The notes beneath the pieces were generated by a model. That model did not search any database. It worked only from the letters and a program-made list of their open reading frames with translations, and had not been told where the DNA came from. A program made the position numbers and the translations under genes. A DNA stretch of 64,000 bases from Streptomyces sp. NBC_01428 (lineage in GTDB: Bacteria > Actinomycetota > Actinomycetes > Streptomycetales > Streptomycetaceae). This document shows, piece by piece, positions 35,126 to 43,610 of this stretch (its first letter is position 1; every line of letters begins with the position of its first letter). The DNA is taken from NCBI RefSeq assembly GCF_036231965.1, contig NZ_CP109499.1, positions 6,138,001 to 6,202,000 on the forward strand. Direction: 5' to 3'.

Positions 35126-36061
35126 CTACAACAGCCCCGCCCCCGCCAGGTACTTGCCCACCCGCTCGACCTCCCCCTCCGACAACGGCACCTGAGGCTC
35201 CGCCGTCGCCGGGCAGGCGATGACCCCCCGCAGGAACAGCGCGGCCTTGAACGCGCCGAGCGCCGACGAACTCCCGCCCATCCGGACGGGATCGCCGACG
35301 CCCACCATCCCGAACAGCTCGCACAGCCGCTCCTGCTCCGCCCGCGCCCCCGCCGCGTCCCCCGCCGCGCACAGGTCGTACAGCCGTACGTAGCCCGCCG
35401 GGTCGACGTTGGCCAGCCCCGGCACCACGCCGTGCGCGCCGAGGGCGAGCGCCGCGTCGACGACGACCTCCGAACCGGTGAGAGCGGTGAACCCGCCGGC
35501 ACCGGGCAGATCACGGGCCCCGGTGACGACCGACCGGAACGGACCGAGGTCACCGCTGGAGTCCTTGAGACCGGCGAGGACACCCTCCGCCGCCAGAGAG
35601 AGCACCAGCTCCGGGTGCAGCTTCGTGTGCACGGAGGCCGGCAGGTCGTACGCGAACACCGGCAGCCCCGCCCCGGCCGCCACCAGCCGGAAGTGCCGGG
35701 CGATCTCGGCGGGGTGGGTCCGCGTGTAGAACGGCGCCGTCACCACGACCGCGTCCGCGCCCGCGGCCCGCGCCGCCCGCGCGTGGTCCAGGACGCGCGG
35801 CGTCGTCATGTCGATCGCACCGGCCAGCACCGGCAGCCGGCCCGCCACGTGCCCGGCCGCCGTCTCCACCACCAGCCTGCGCTGCGCGTCCGTCAGATAG
35901 GCCACCTCGGACGTCGAACCGAGCACGAACAACCCGTGCACCCCGGCGTCCATCAGATGGTCGATCAGCCGCACGAGGGACGCGACGTCCACCTCGCGGT
36001 CCGGGGTCAGGGGAGTGCAGACGGGCGGTACGACACCGGTCAGCGGGGCGGGGAAGGTCAT
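35126..36061 (-). CDS. DHDPS/N-acetylneuraminate lyase family aldolase
   Basis: 311-residue class I aldolase. The N-terminal PPVCTPLTPDREVD, the loop GSTSEVAYLT, Tyr in VFAYDLPAS and Schiff-base Lys in GLKDSSGD are the family's catalytic elements. The family includes dihydrodipicolinate synthase, N-acetylneuraminate lyase and keto-deoxy-sugar aldolases; the sialidase next door and importer upstream favour sialic acid cleavage to pyruvate and N-acetylmannosamine, but the typical GSTGE is altered to GSTSE and the specificity is unproven. It is the last gene of the ABC operon: its ATG shares a base with the stop of the preceding ATPase gene. Confidence 0.83.
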   Translation of the reverse strand: MTFPAPLTGVVPPVCTPLTPDREVDVASLVRLIDHLMDAGVHGLFVLGSTSEVAYLTDAQRRLVVETAAGHVAGRLPVLAGAIDMTTPRVLDHARAARAAGADAVVVTAPFYTRTHPAEIARHFRLVAAGAGLPVFAYDLPASVHTKLHPELVLSLAAEGVLAGLKDSSGDLGPFRSVVTGARDLPGAGGFTALTGSEVVVDAALALGAHGVVPGLANVDPAGYVRLYDLCAAGDAAGARAEQERLCELFGMVGVGDPVRMGGSSSALGAFKAALFLRGVIACPATAEPQVPLSEGEVERVGKYLAGAGLL

Positions 36062-37161
36062 CAAGGCTCCCTGGTGTGCTGCTGGAACGTGGCGTCGGCC
36101 AGGGCGGTGGCCGCGACGGCGGACTCGGCCTGCGCCACCAGGGCGCGTGTCGACCGGCCCTCCTCCACAGGATGGTGGCACCGGAAGCGGTGCCCCGGCA
36201 CCGACGCGGCCGTGAACTCCGGCATCCCCTCCGCGCAGTGGTCGTCCGCCTTCCAGCAGCGGGTGCGGAACGGGCACCCGCTGGGCGGCCGCGTCGCCGA
36301 CGGCACCGGCCCGGCCAGCGGAATCGGGTCGATCGGATCCAGCAGCCCCGGCGTCGCCGAGAACAACGCCCGCGTGTACGGGTGCCGCGACCGCTCGGTG
36401 ACCTCACCGGCCGGCGACTCCTCCACCACCCGCCCCAGATACATCGTGATCACCCGGTCGCTCATCCGCCGCACCGTCTGGATGTCGTGCGACACGAACA
36501 CCAGCGCCAGACCCAGGCGTTCCTTCAGATCGAGGAGCAGATTCAGGATCTGCGCCCGCACCGACACGTCCAGCGCGCTCGTCGGCTCGTCCGCCACCAC
36601 CAGACCCGGATCCAGCGCCAGGGCCCGCGCGATCGCCACCCGCTGGCGCTGCCCACCCGACAACTGGCCCGGCAACGCGTCCGCGAGAGCCCGCGGCAGA
36701 CCGACCAACGCCATCAACTCCCGCACCCGGTCCTCCCGTTCGGCCGGAGTCCCGCGCCGGTGCACATCCAGCGGGTCCCGCAGGATCCGCCGCACGGGCA
36801 GCCGCCGGTTCAGGGCCGTCGACGGATCCTGGAAGATCATGCCCGTGCTCGCCCCGACCGCCGTCCGCCGCGCGTCCGGCTTCAGCGACCACAGATCGTC
36901 CCCGTGGAACGTCACCGTGCCCGACGTCGGCCGCTGCACCCCCACCAGCACCTTCGCCAGCGTCGACTTCCCGCACCCCGACTCGCCGACCACCCCCACC
37001 GTCTCCCCGGGCGCCACCGCCAGATCGACACCCGTCAGCGCGTACACCCGGTCCCGGGTGAACACCCCGCCGCTGCGCGCCCGGTGCACCACATGCGTGT
37101 CCGTCAGCCGCACCAGCGGCTCCGCCCCGAAACTCGCCCGCTCCGTCACCGGCCCGCTCAT
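36061..37161 (-). CDS. Dpp/Opp-type ABC transporter ATP-binding protein
   Basis: 366-residue ABC ATPase. Walker A GESGCGKST (around 62-70), the ABC signature LSGGQRQRVAIA, Walker B GLVVADEPTSALD and the switch His in VSHDIQ are intact. The C-terminal oligopeptide-type extension has PFRTRCWKADDHC, a Cys-rich motif typical of DppF/OppF proteins that can bind an iron-sulfur cluster. It pairs with the ATPase half of the fused gene 31 bases upstream to form the heterodimeric motor. Confidence 0.93.
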   Translation of the reverse strand: MSGPVTERASFGAEPLVRLTDTHVVHRARSGGVFTRDRVYALTGVDLAVAPGETVGVVGESGCGKSTLAKVLVGVQRPTSGTVTFHGDDLWSLKPDARRTAVGASTGMIFQDPSTALNRRLPVRRILRDPLDVHRRGTPAEREDRVRELMALVGLPRALADALPGQLSGGQRQRVAIARALALDPGLVVADEPTSALDVSVRAQILNLLLDLKERLGLALVFVSHDIQTVRRMSDRVITMYLGRVVEESPAGEVTERSRHPYTRALFSATPGLLDPIDPIPLAGPVPSATRPPSGCPFRTRCWKADDHCAEGMPEFTAASVPGHRFRCHHPVEEGRSTRALVAQAESAVAATALADATFQQHTREP

Positions 37162-37192
37162 CCGGAAACCCCCGGCGTCCCCTGCGCAGCGT

Positions 37193-39169
37193 TCACTTCA
37201 CGGCCTCGCTCTCCGCGGTCACCAGGTCGACGGCCGGACGGTGACAGGCCGCCGTGTGCGTCGGCGGCCCCACCAGGACCGGCGCCGTCGACCGGCACAC
37301 CTCGCCCGCCAGCGGACACCGGTCGGCGAACCGGCAGCCGGCCGGGAAGTCGGCGGGGGAGGGCACCACCCCCTTGATCTGCGTCATCCGCTCCGCCGCC
37401 GACTCAAGCGACAGCACGCTGCCCAGCAGCCCCCGCGTGTAGTGATGCGCCGGCGACTCCACCAGATCCGCCGTCACCCCCGTCTCGACGATCTGCCCGC
37501 CGTACATCACCACCACCCGGTCGGTGACCGCGGAGACCAGCGCCAGATCGTGCGACACGAGGACCAGAGCGAAGTCCAGCTCCGCCCGCAGCCGCAACAG
37601 CAGTTCCATGACCTGCGCCTGCACCGTCACGTCCAGCGCCGTCGTCGGCTCGTCGGCGACGATCAGACGCGGTTCACGGGACAGGGCCATCGCGATCAGC
37701 ACCCGCTGACGCTGCCCGCCCGACAACTCGTGCGGATAACTGCGCAGGGTCCGGCCGGCGTCCAGACCGACCAGCTCCAGCAGTTCGGCCGCACCACGCC
37801 GGCCACCGCGCCGTATCACCTGCTTCAGCTGCGCCCTGATCGTCATCGCCGGGTTCAGCGACGACAGGGCGTCCTGGTAGACCATCGCCATCTCGTGGCC
37901 CAGCAGCCGGCGCCGCACCCGCATCGGTTCGCCCACCAGCTGCCGCCCGTCGAAACGGACCTGGCCGCGGACCCGGGCCCCCTTCGGCTCCAGGCCCATC
38001 ACCGTCAGCGCCGTCAGCGACTTCCCGCACCCCGACTCGCCCACCAGCCCCACCACCTCACCGGGAAACACGTCGAAGCTGATCCCGTCGACGATGTCCA
38101 CCCCGCCGTGCCGGCCGTCGAACCCGATCGCCAGCCGCTCGACGGCGAGGACCGGCCGCAGGGCCAGCGGCCGGGGCCGGGCCCGGGACCGCAGCCGGGC
38201 CGCGGCCTCCGCGAGGCCGGGCAGTTCGAGGACCGTGCCGCTGCCCGGCTCGGGCGCCTCCAGCCGGTCCTCGGCGGGCGGCACCGGCACCCCACGCGCC
38301 GCGGGCGCCGCCCACGCGTCGGAGACCCCCTCGGAGAGGATGTTCAGACACAGCACGGTGACCAGCATCAGCAGCCCGGGGAACACGGTCGCCCACCAGC
38401 CGCCGGTCAGCACCATGTTCTTCCCGTCGGCGATGACACTGCCCCAGGACGGGTCCGGGGGCCGCACGCCCGCGCCGATGAACGACAGCGACGCCTCGAA
38501 CACGACGGCCTCGGCGACCTGCACGGTGCAGAACACCAGCACCGGCGCCGCACAGTTCACGGCCACGTGCCGCAGCACGATGTGCGGGGTACGGGCGCCG
38601 ATCACCTGCTCGGCCGTCACGTAGTCCTCCCCGTACTGGTCGAGGACGTTCGCCCGGACGACCCGCGCGACCGGAGGGGTGAACAGGAACGCGATCGCGC
38701 AGATCAGCACGGTGATGCCGCCGCCGAACACGGCGACCAGCACGGCGGCCAGCGCGATGCCGGGGAACGCCATCACCACGTCCAGGCAGCGCATCAGCGT
38801 CTCGTCGACCCCCTTGCGGGACGTCGCCGCGAACGCCCCGAGGAGCGAACCCACCACGAGGGCGAGCGCGGTGGCGCCGAGACCGATCGCCAGCGACCAC
38901 CGCGCCCCGTACATCAGCCGGCTCAGGATGTCCCGGCCGAGACTGTCCTGCCCCATCCAGTGGCCCGCGGACGGATGCCCCGTGCCGCCGACCGGCGGCA
39001 GCTGGTCGAGCGGGTCGTGCGGGGCGATCAGCGGCGCGAACAACGCCACCAGCACGACCACGGCCAGGAAACACACCGCGATCCGCGACAGCGCCGGCAG
39101 CCTGCGCCAGCCGCGCAGCCGGACACCGGGCCGGGCGAGGACCCCCGCCAGTTCCCTCCGCGTGAACAT
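37193..39169 (-). CDS. Fused ABC permease-ATPase (DppC-DppD type)
   Basis: 658-residue fusion. Residues 1-300 or so are a DppC-like permease with about six helices and the EAA-type loop (VIGARTPHIVLRHVAVN); after a Pro/Arg-rich linker, residues 340-658 are a complete ATPase with Walker A GESGCGKS, LSGGQRQRVLIAMAL, LIVADEPTTALD, VSHDLA and the C-terminal CRFADRCPLAGEVC cluster motif. The reading frame is continuous, so this is a true gene fusion and not a missed stop. Its start overlaps the stop of the other permease gene. Confidence 0.93.
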   Translation of the reverse strand: MFTRRELAGVLARPGVRLRGWRRLPALSRIAVCFLAVVVLVALFAPLIAPHDPLDQLPPVGGTGHPSAGHWMGQDSLGRDILSRLMYGARWSLAIGLGATALALVVGSLLGAFAATSRKGVDETLMRCLDVVMAFPGIALAAVLVAVFGGGITVLICAIAFLFTPPVARVVRANVLDQYGEDYVTAEQVIGARTPHIVLRHVAVNCAAPVLVFCTVQVAEAVVFEASLSFIGAGVRPPDPSWGSVIADGKNMVLTGGWWATVFPGLLMLVTVLCLNILSEGVSDAWAAPAARGVPVPPAEDRLEAPEPGSGTVLELPGLAEAAARLRSRARPRPLALRPVLAVERLAIGFDGRHGGVDIVDGISFDVFPGEVVGLVGESGCGKSLTALTVMGLEPKGARVRGQVRFDGRQLVGEPMRVRRRLLGHEMAMVYQDALSSLNPAMTIRAQLKQVIRRGGRRGAAELLELVGLDAGRTLRSYPHELSGGQRQRVLIAMALSREPRLIVADEPTTALDVTVQAQVMELLLRLRAELDFALVLVSHDLALVSAVTDRVVVMYGGQIVETGVTADLVESPAHHYTRGLLGSVLSLESAAERMTQIKGVVPSPADFPAGCRFADRCPLAGEVCRSTAPVLVGPPTHTAACHRPAVDLVTAESEAVK

Positions 39170-40128
39170 CAGGACGCCTCCCTCAGTCGTGGGTTGACCA
39201 GCAGGTACAGGAGGTCGATGACGAGGTTCACCACCACGAAACCGGTGGCCGTGGTCAGGACGACGCCCTGCACGACCGCCGGGTCGCCGTTCTGCACGGC
39301 GTCGATCATCAGCTTGCCCATGCCGGGCAGCGAGAAGATCGTCTCGATGACGACCGCGCCGCCCAGCAGATAGCCCACGCGCAGACCCAGCACGGTCAGC
39401 GGGTTCATCAGCGCGTTGCGCAGCACGTTGCGGCCCACCACCACCCGGGGCGGCAGCCCGCTCCCGATCGCGGTGCGCACGTAGTCCTTGTCGAGTTCCT
39501 CCACCACGGACGTCCGCACGATCCGGGTGAGCTGCGCAGCGACCGGCAGGGACAGCGCGAGCGCGGGCAGCGCCATCGTCCTCAGCCAGCCGGTGAGCGA
39601 GTCGGCGGGGTTGATGTAGCCGCCGGTCGGGAACCAGCCCCGGTCGACGGCGAGGTACTGGATCATCAGGAGCGCCAGCCAGAAGCCCGGCGCGGCGACC
39701 CCGGTCAGCGACACGACCCGGATGATCTGGTCCGGCAGCCGGTCCCGGTGGATCGCCGCCGTGACCCCGCCGAGCAGCGCCAGCACCACCGCGATGCCGA
39801 GGCCCAGGAACGTCAGCTGGAGGGTCAGCGGCAGCGCGGTGGTGACCTGCTCGACGACCGGCGCCCGGGTCAGCGCGCTGGTGCCCAGGTCGCCGTGGAG
39901 GAGGTCCCCGACGAAGTGGACGTAGCGCACGGGCAGCGGGTCGAGCAGGCCGTTCCGCTCCCGGAAGGCGTGCAGTTGTCCCGGGGTGGGGTTGGCGCCC
40001 TGGAAGAACGCGGACGCCGGGTCGACGTCCGAGAACCGCATCACCAGGAACACGAACAGGACGATCCCGAGCATCAGCGGTACGAGCAGCGCGACGCGGC
40101 GCAGCAGGATCCTGACGATGACGACCAC
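39169..40128 (-). CDS. Dpp/Opp-type ABC transporter permease (DppB type)
   Basis: 319-residue six-helix permease starting at GTG 40128 behind GGAGAG. The DppB hallmarks are visible: an N-terminal helix (RILLRRVALLVPLMLGIVLF), RNGLLDPLPVRYVHF, the helix-helix contact loop DYVRTAIGSGLPPRVVV, and IETIFSLPGMGKLMIDAVQNGD. It forms the membrane channel with the permease half of the next gene, with which it overlaps by one base pair. Confidence 0.94.
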   Translation of the reverse strand: MVVIVRILLRRVALLVPLMLGIVLFVFLVMRFSDVDPASAFFQGANPTPGQLHAFRERNGLLDPLPVRYVHFVGDLLHGDLGTSALTRAPVVEQVTTALPLTLQLTFLGLGIAVVLALLGGVTAAIHRDRLPDQIIRVVSLTGVAAPGFWLALLMIQYLAVDRGWFPTGGYINPADSLTGWLRTMALPALALSLPVAAQLTRIVRTSVVEELDKDYVRTAIGSGLPPRVVVGRNVLRNALMNPLTVLGLRVGYLLGGAVVIETIFSLPGMGKLMIDAVQNGDPAVVQGVVLTTATGFVVVNLVIDLLYLLVNPRLREAS

Positions 40129-40147
40129 GTGCCGACTCTCCTGTCGC

Positions 40148-41776
40148 CTAGACCCACTTGGCTTGCAGCAGGTTGATGCCCGGGTAGGGCTGCGGCCTTA
40201 TCCCGGTGAGCCGGTGCGGGTTCCACGCGGTCATCAGCTCGTTGTGCACGACGGGGTAGAGCACGGCCTGTTCGGCGACGACGTCGATGTAGTCCTGGAT
40301 CATCGTCTTCTTCCGGCCGGCGTCCGGTTCCCGGGTCGCCCGGTCCATGTCCTGGAACAGCTTCCTGGCGACCGGGTCGCCGGCCCAGCGGGCGTAGCCC
40401 ATCCACAGGTTCTGCGGGCCGTAGTTGTAGTGCATGATCAGGTCGGCGTCGAGGCCGAACTGGTTGGGGTTCGAGGCGGCGGCGACCACCTGGTAGTCCT
40501 GCTTCTGGTCCATCTTGGTGAACACGGCCGTGGTCTCCTGCGGTGCCAGGGTCGTCTTCACGCCGATCGCGTCCCAGGACGCCTTGATCGTCGGCAGGCA
40601 GTCCACGATCCAGCTCACGTTCACCGCCAGGATCTCGACCTCCAGCCCCTTGACGCCGGCCTCCTTCAGAAGCCTCTTCGCCTTTTCCGGGTCGTAGGAG
40701 TAGACGGTCTTCGCGGGCCGGTAGGAGGGGTTCGCCTCGTTCAGGAACGACGTCGAGGGCCTGCCGTGCCCCTTGAGGGCGACCTCGACCATCTTCTGCG
40801 TGTCGATGGCGTGGTGCAGCGCCTGCCGGACGCGGACGTCGTCGAACGGCTTGTGCTGCGTGTTGAACATGAGGAACAGGTTGTTCATGCCGGCGCCGCC
40901 CCGCACCGTCATGCCGCCCCTGGTGAGCTGCCCGATGTTGGCGTACGGGATGTTGTCGGCGATCTGTGCTCCGGCGCTCGCCCCGGAGATCCTCGCGACG
41001 CGCGGCGCGGCGTCCACTATGGTCAGCCAGTTCATCTTCTTGAAGGCGGCCCTGCGCGGCCCGTTGTACGCGGCGAACGCCTCGAACGTCGTGTTCGACT
41101 TCGGGTGGTGTGCGGTCTGCCGGTACGGTCCCGAGCCGATCGCCTTCCCCCGGATCGCGTCGTCCCAGGCACCCGGCAGCGAGAACACGTGCCGGGGCAT
41201 GATCTTCGCGAGCGTGAGCCGGGCGATCCCCTCCGGGAAGGGGAACTTGAGGACCAGCTCCACGTTCCGCGCGTCGATCTTCCGGACCTCCTTCAGCCAG
41301 CTCGCGAAGAAGCCCTTGGCCAGCGTCTGGGTCTTCGGGTCGAGGATCCGGTCGAAGACGAACACCACGTCGTCGGCGGTGACCGGCTTCCCGTCGTGGA
41401 AGGTGGCGCCCGAGCGCAGCGTGAACGTCCATGACGTGCCCGTCAGATCGGCGGGCACCCGGGTGGCGAGCGCCGCGTACGGCGCGCGGGAGATCGGGTC
41501 CGTGTCGAGGAGACCCTCGTAGATGTGGTTGTTGGCGGCCATGCAGAACGCCGACGCGGTCTGCGTCGGGTCCCAGCTGCCGTCGTTCCCGTAGCCGATC
41601 ACGGCCGTCAGGGTGGCGTTCCTGCCGCTGCCCGAGTTCCCCGTGTCGTTGGTGGACTCCGGCCCGGACGAACAGGCCGCCAGCGACGAGGACAGTGCGG
41701 CGGCGGCGCCCAGGGCGCCCGTGTACTTCAGGAACGACCGGCGGTGCAGCGCCGGAGCGGTGGTCACGTCGCGCAC
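40148..41776 (-). CDS. SBP family 5 substrate-binding lipoprotein
   Basis: 542-residue extracytoplasmic binding protein. The signal has RRSFLKYTG followed by a hydrophobic stretch and the lipobox LAAC (Cys near residue 34), which fits a Tat-exported lipoprotein. The mature part shows family 5 features: YGNDGSWDPTQ, AANNHIYEGLLD, DGKPVTADDVVFVFDRIL, and DTQKMVEVALKG late in the chain. Family 5 proteins bind peptides, nickel or oligosaccharides; the ligand is not readable here. GTG 41776 follows GGAGGAACC; GTG 41767 is an alternative. First gene of the transporter-lyase operon. Confidence 0.92.
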   Translation of the reverse strand: MRDVTTAPALHRRSFLKYTGALGAAAALSSSLAACSSGPESTNDTGNSGSGRNATLTAVIGYGNDGSWDPTQTASAFCMAANNHIYEGLLDTDPISRAPYAALATRVPADLTGTSWTFTLRSGATFHDGKPVTADDVVFVFDRILDPKTQTLAKGFFASWLKEVRKIDARNVELVLKFPFPEGIARLTLAKIMPRHVFSLPGAWDDAIRGKAIGSGPYRQTAHHPKSNTTFEAFAAYNGPRRAAFKKMNWLTIVDAAPRVARISGASAGAQIADNIPYANIGQLTRGGMTVRGGAGMNNLFLMFNTQHKPFDDVRVRQALHHAIDTQKMVEVALKGHGRPSTSFLNEANPSYRPAKTVYSYDPEKAKRLLKEAGVKGLEVEILAVNVSWIVDCLPTIKASWDAIGVKTTLAPQETTAVFTKMDQKQDYQVVAAASNPNQFGLDADLIMHYNYGPQNLWMGYARWAGDPVARKLFQDMDRATREPDAGRKKTMIQDYIDVVAEQAVLYPVVHNELMTAWNPHRLTGIRPQPYPGINLLQAKWV

Positions 41777-42072
41777 GGTTCCTCCAGCAAGGAGTGGTCC
41801 AGTTGAGCGGTCCGGTGAAGCGGTGGAGCGGTGGAACGGCCGGTCCTCGGCGCCGCGGACCCCGGACCGGTCGGACGGCCGCCCCGGGCCCGCGCGACAG
41901 GAGATACGACGTCCTACGTCATGGGCGGCAGCGCGACCATAAAAGGGGGCGTCGAGGGGGTCAAGGGATCGCACACGAATGGCGTATCTTCCACTGGTGC
42001 GACCAATGACGGCTGGAAACAGGGGCAGTTGGCCGAACCAGGACTTTAATCAGCCCAGAGGTGGGACGTCCG
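41777..42072. other. Divergent promoter region of the transporter operon and regulator
   Basis: About 296 bases without a gene between the binding-protein gene and the FadR-type regulator. It contains the operator-like site at 41995-42005 and an A/T-richer stretch near 41935-41960 and 42045-42052 likely to hold the promoters. Confidence 0.5.
41995..42005. promoter_or_regulatory. FadR-type operator-like site
   Basis: TGGTGCGACCA fits the TNGTNNNACNA core bound by FadR-subfamily GntR regulators and is a perfect palindrome around GCG. It lies 68 bases before the regulator's start codon, between that gene and the divergent transporter operon. Confidence 0.6.
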
Positions 42073-42831
42073 ATGTCCAGCGAGCGTACGATGCGGCGCA
42101 TGCCTGAGGAGACCGGGAACCGGGGCCGGGCCGAGCGCCGGGTGACCAGCCAGATCCAGCGCGAGGTCATGCAGCTGATCCTCGACCGGGGGCTCCCCGC
42201 AGGCTCCCCGCTGCCCACCGAGACCGAGCTGATGAACGACCTCGGAGTGAGCCGCAACTCCGTCCGCGAGGCCCTCAAGGCCCTCCAGGCGCTCGACATA
42301 GTGGAGATCCGGCACGGCTACGGCACCTATGTCGGCGAAGCGTCCATGACCCCCCTCGTCGACGGCCTCACCTTCCGCACCCTCGCCCGCCCGGACGACC
42401 CCACCGGGGCCCTCGCCGAGATCCTCCAGGTCCGCGAGGTGCTGGAGGAGGGCCTCATGAGCCGGGTCGCCGACGTCCTCACCGAGGACGAACTCGACCG
42501 GCTCGAAACCGTCGTCACCCGGATGGAGACCGCCGCCCGCGACGGACGCTCCTTCCCCGAACTCGACAGCGAGTTCCACGAACTCCTCTACGCCTCCCTC
42601 GGCAACCCCCTCGTCCCCCAGCTCCTCAACGCCTTCTGGACCGTCTTCCGCCGCGTCGCCGCCGTCCGCGGCTGGACCGACGACATCACCCCCGAGGTCA
42701 CCGCCCGCCGCCACCGCGACATCCTCACCGCCCTCCGCGCCCGCGACGTCGAGGGCGCCCGCCACGCGATGTCCGACCACTTCCGCGGCATCGAGGCACG
42801 AGCGGCCCAGGGCGCCCGCGGCGTGAGCTGA
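42073..42831 (+). CDS. GntR/FadR-family transcriptional regulator
   Basis: 252 residues. The winged helix (about 15-85) has GSPLPTETELMNDLGVSRNSV and REALKALQALDIVEIRHGYGTYV; the C-terminal FCD domain has the metal/ligand residues in ELDSEFHELLYASLGNP and ARRHRDILTALRARD. FadR-group regulators respond to organic acids and sugar acids, including sialic acid in NanR-like members. ATG 42073 has AGAGG about 12 bases upstream; GTG 42061 and ATGs 42091 and 42100 are alternatives. It is divergent from the ABC-lyase operon, its probable target. Confidence 0.9.
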   Translation: MSSERTMRRMPEETGNRGRAERRVTSQIQREVMQLILDRGLPAGSPLPTETELMNDLGVSRNSVREALKALQALDIVEIRHGYGTYVGEASMTPLVDGLTFRTLARPDDPTGALAEILQVREVLEEGLMSRVADVLTEDELDRLETVVTRMETAARDGRSFPELDSEFHELLYASLGNPLVPQLLNAFWTVFRRVAAVRGWTDDITPEVTARRHRDILTALRARDVEGARHAMSDHFRGIEARAAQGARGVS

Positions 42832-42845
42832 CCCCCGCCGGGTCC

Positions 42846-42866
42846 GCCGCCCGGTCGTCGGGCGGC
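42846..42866 (+). terminator. Stem-loop after the FadR-type regulator
   Basis: GCCGCCCG (42846-42853) and CGGGCGGC (42859-42866) form an 8-bp stem with a 5-base loop. Confidence 0.55.
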
Positions 42867-43026
42867 GGTACGGCCCGTCCGTACGGCCGCTCACGGTGCC
42901 GTGCAGGGGCGGCGGGGCCGAGGCAGCGGGGCGCCGAGACGTCGGGGCGCCGACGTCCAACAGGCCTGTCCGACAACCCCGTCGACGAGCGGACCCCCTC
43001 GTCTCCGCCGCCCCTACCCTGACCTC

Positions 43027-43530
43027 ATGGCCGAAACCGGACCCGAACCCCAGCCTGGCACCCCGCCCGACTCCGGCGCCGCGAACGGCACGTGGGAGCC
43101 GGGTGGCGCGGGTGTCCTGTGGCTGCCCTCCGGACGCCTGGTCCGCGGGCGGGCACTGCGGCGCCCCCTCCCGGACGACGGCACCCCGCCGCCCACGTAC
43201 GCCGTGTATCTCCTCGGCAAGGAGCCGCCGCCGGTGCCCTGGGAGGCCCGCTGGCTGCGATGGCCCGACTTCCGGCTCCCCGCCGACCGCGCCGAGGCCC
43301 GCGCCGTCCTGACCGACGCCTGGCGGCGGACGGCCGGCGAACGCGTCGAGATCGCCTGCGGAGGCGGCCGGGGCCGCACCGGCACCGCCCTGGCCTGCCT
43401 CGCCGTCCTCGACGGCGTCCCGCCCGCCGAAGCGGTCGCCCACGTCCGCCGCCACTACGACCGCCACGCGGTGGAGACCCCCTGGCAACGCGCCTACGTA
43501 CGCCACTTCGCCCCGCAGGACCGGACCTGA
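43027..43530 (+). CDS. Protein-tyrosine-phosphatase-like protein
   Basis: 167 residues starting at ATG 43027. Near residue 116 it has ACGGGRGRTGTALACLAVLDG, in which Cys-x5-Arg-Thr is the P-loop of cysteine-based phosphatases, and RWLRWPDFRLPAD upstream could supply the general-acid Asp. This resembles the small dual-specificity or phosphatase-like proteins common in Streptomyces. The N-terminal 30 residues are Pro/Gly-rich and unlikely to be folded. It stands alone and converges with the PIG-L gene; the substrate is unknown. Confidence 0.8.
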   Translation: MAETGPEPQPGTPPDSGAANGTWEPGGAGVLWLPSGRLVRGRALRRPLPDDGTPPPTYAVYLLGKEPPPVPWEARWLRWPDFRLPADRAEARAVLTDAWRRTAGERVEIACGGGRGRTGTALACLAVLDGVPPAEAVAHVRRHYDRHAVETPWQRAYVRHFAPQDRT

Positions 43531-43610
43531 CCCGAACGACAGGGGCCGGGCGGCGGACCCCCGCCCCCCGCCCACCGACCGGCTGACGCGCCCCCCGGAC
43601 ACCCGACGGC

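Noticed and set aside
34811..39373. 1520-codon plus-strand open frame across the transporter operon
   Set aside because: It is antisense to four genes with complete ABC motifs and is Arg/His/Pro-rich nonsense; its length is due to third-position GC bias.
33783..42831. Calling the lyase NanA and the regulator NanR outright
   Set aside because: Catalytic residues fit the aldolase family generally, and the loop differs from typical NanA; specificity is not shown by sequence.
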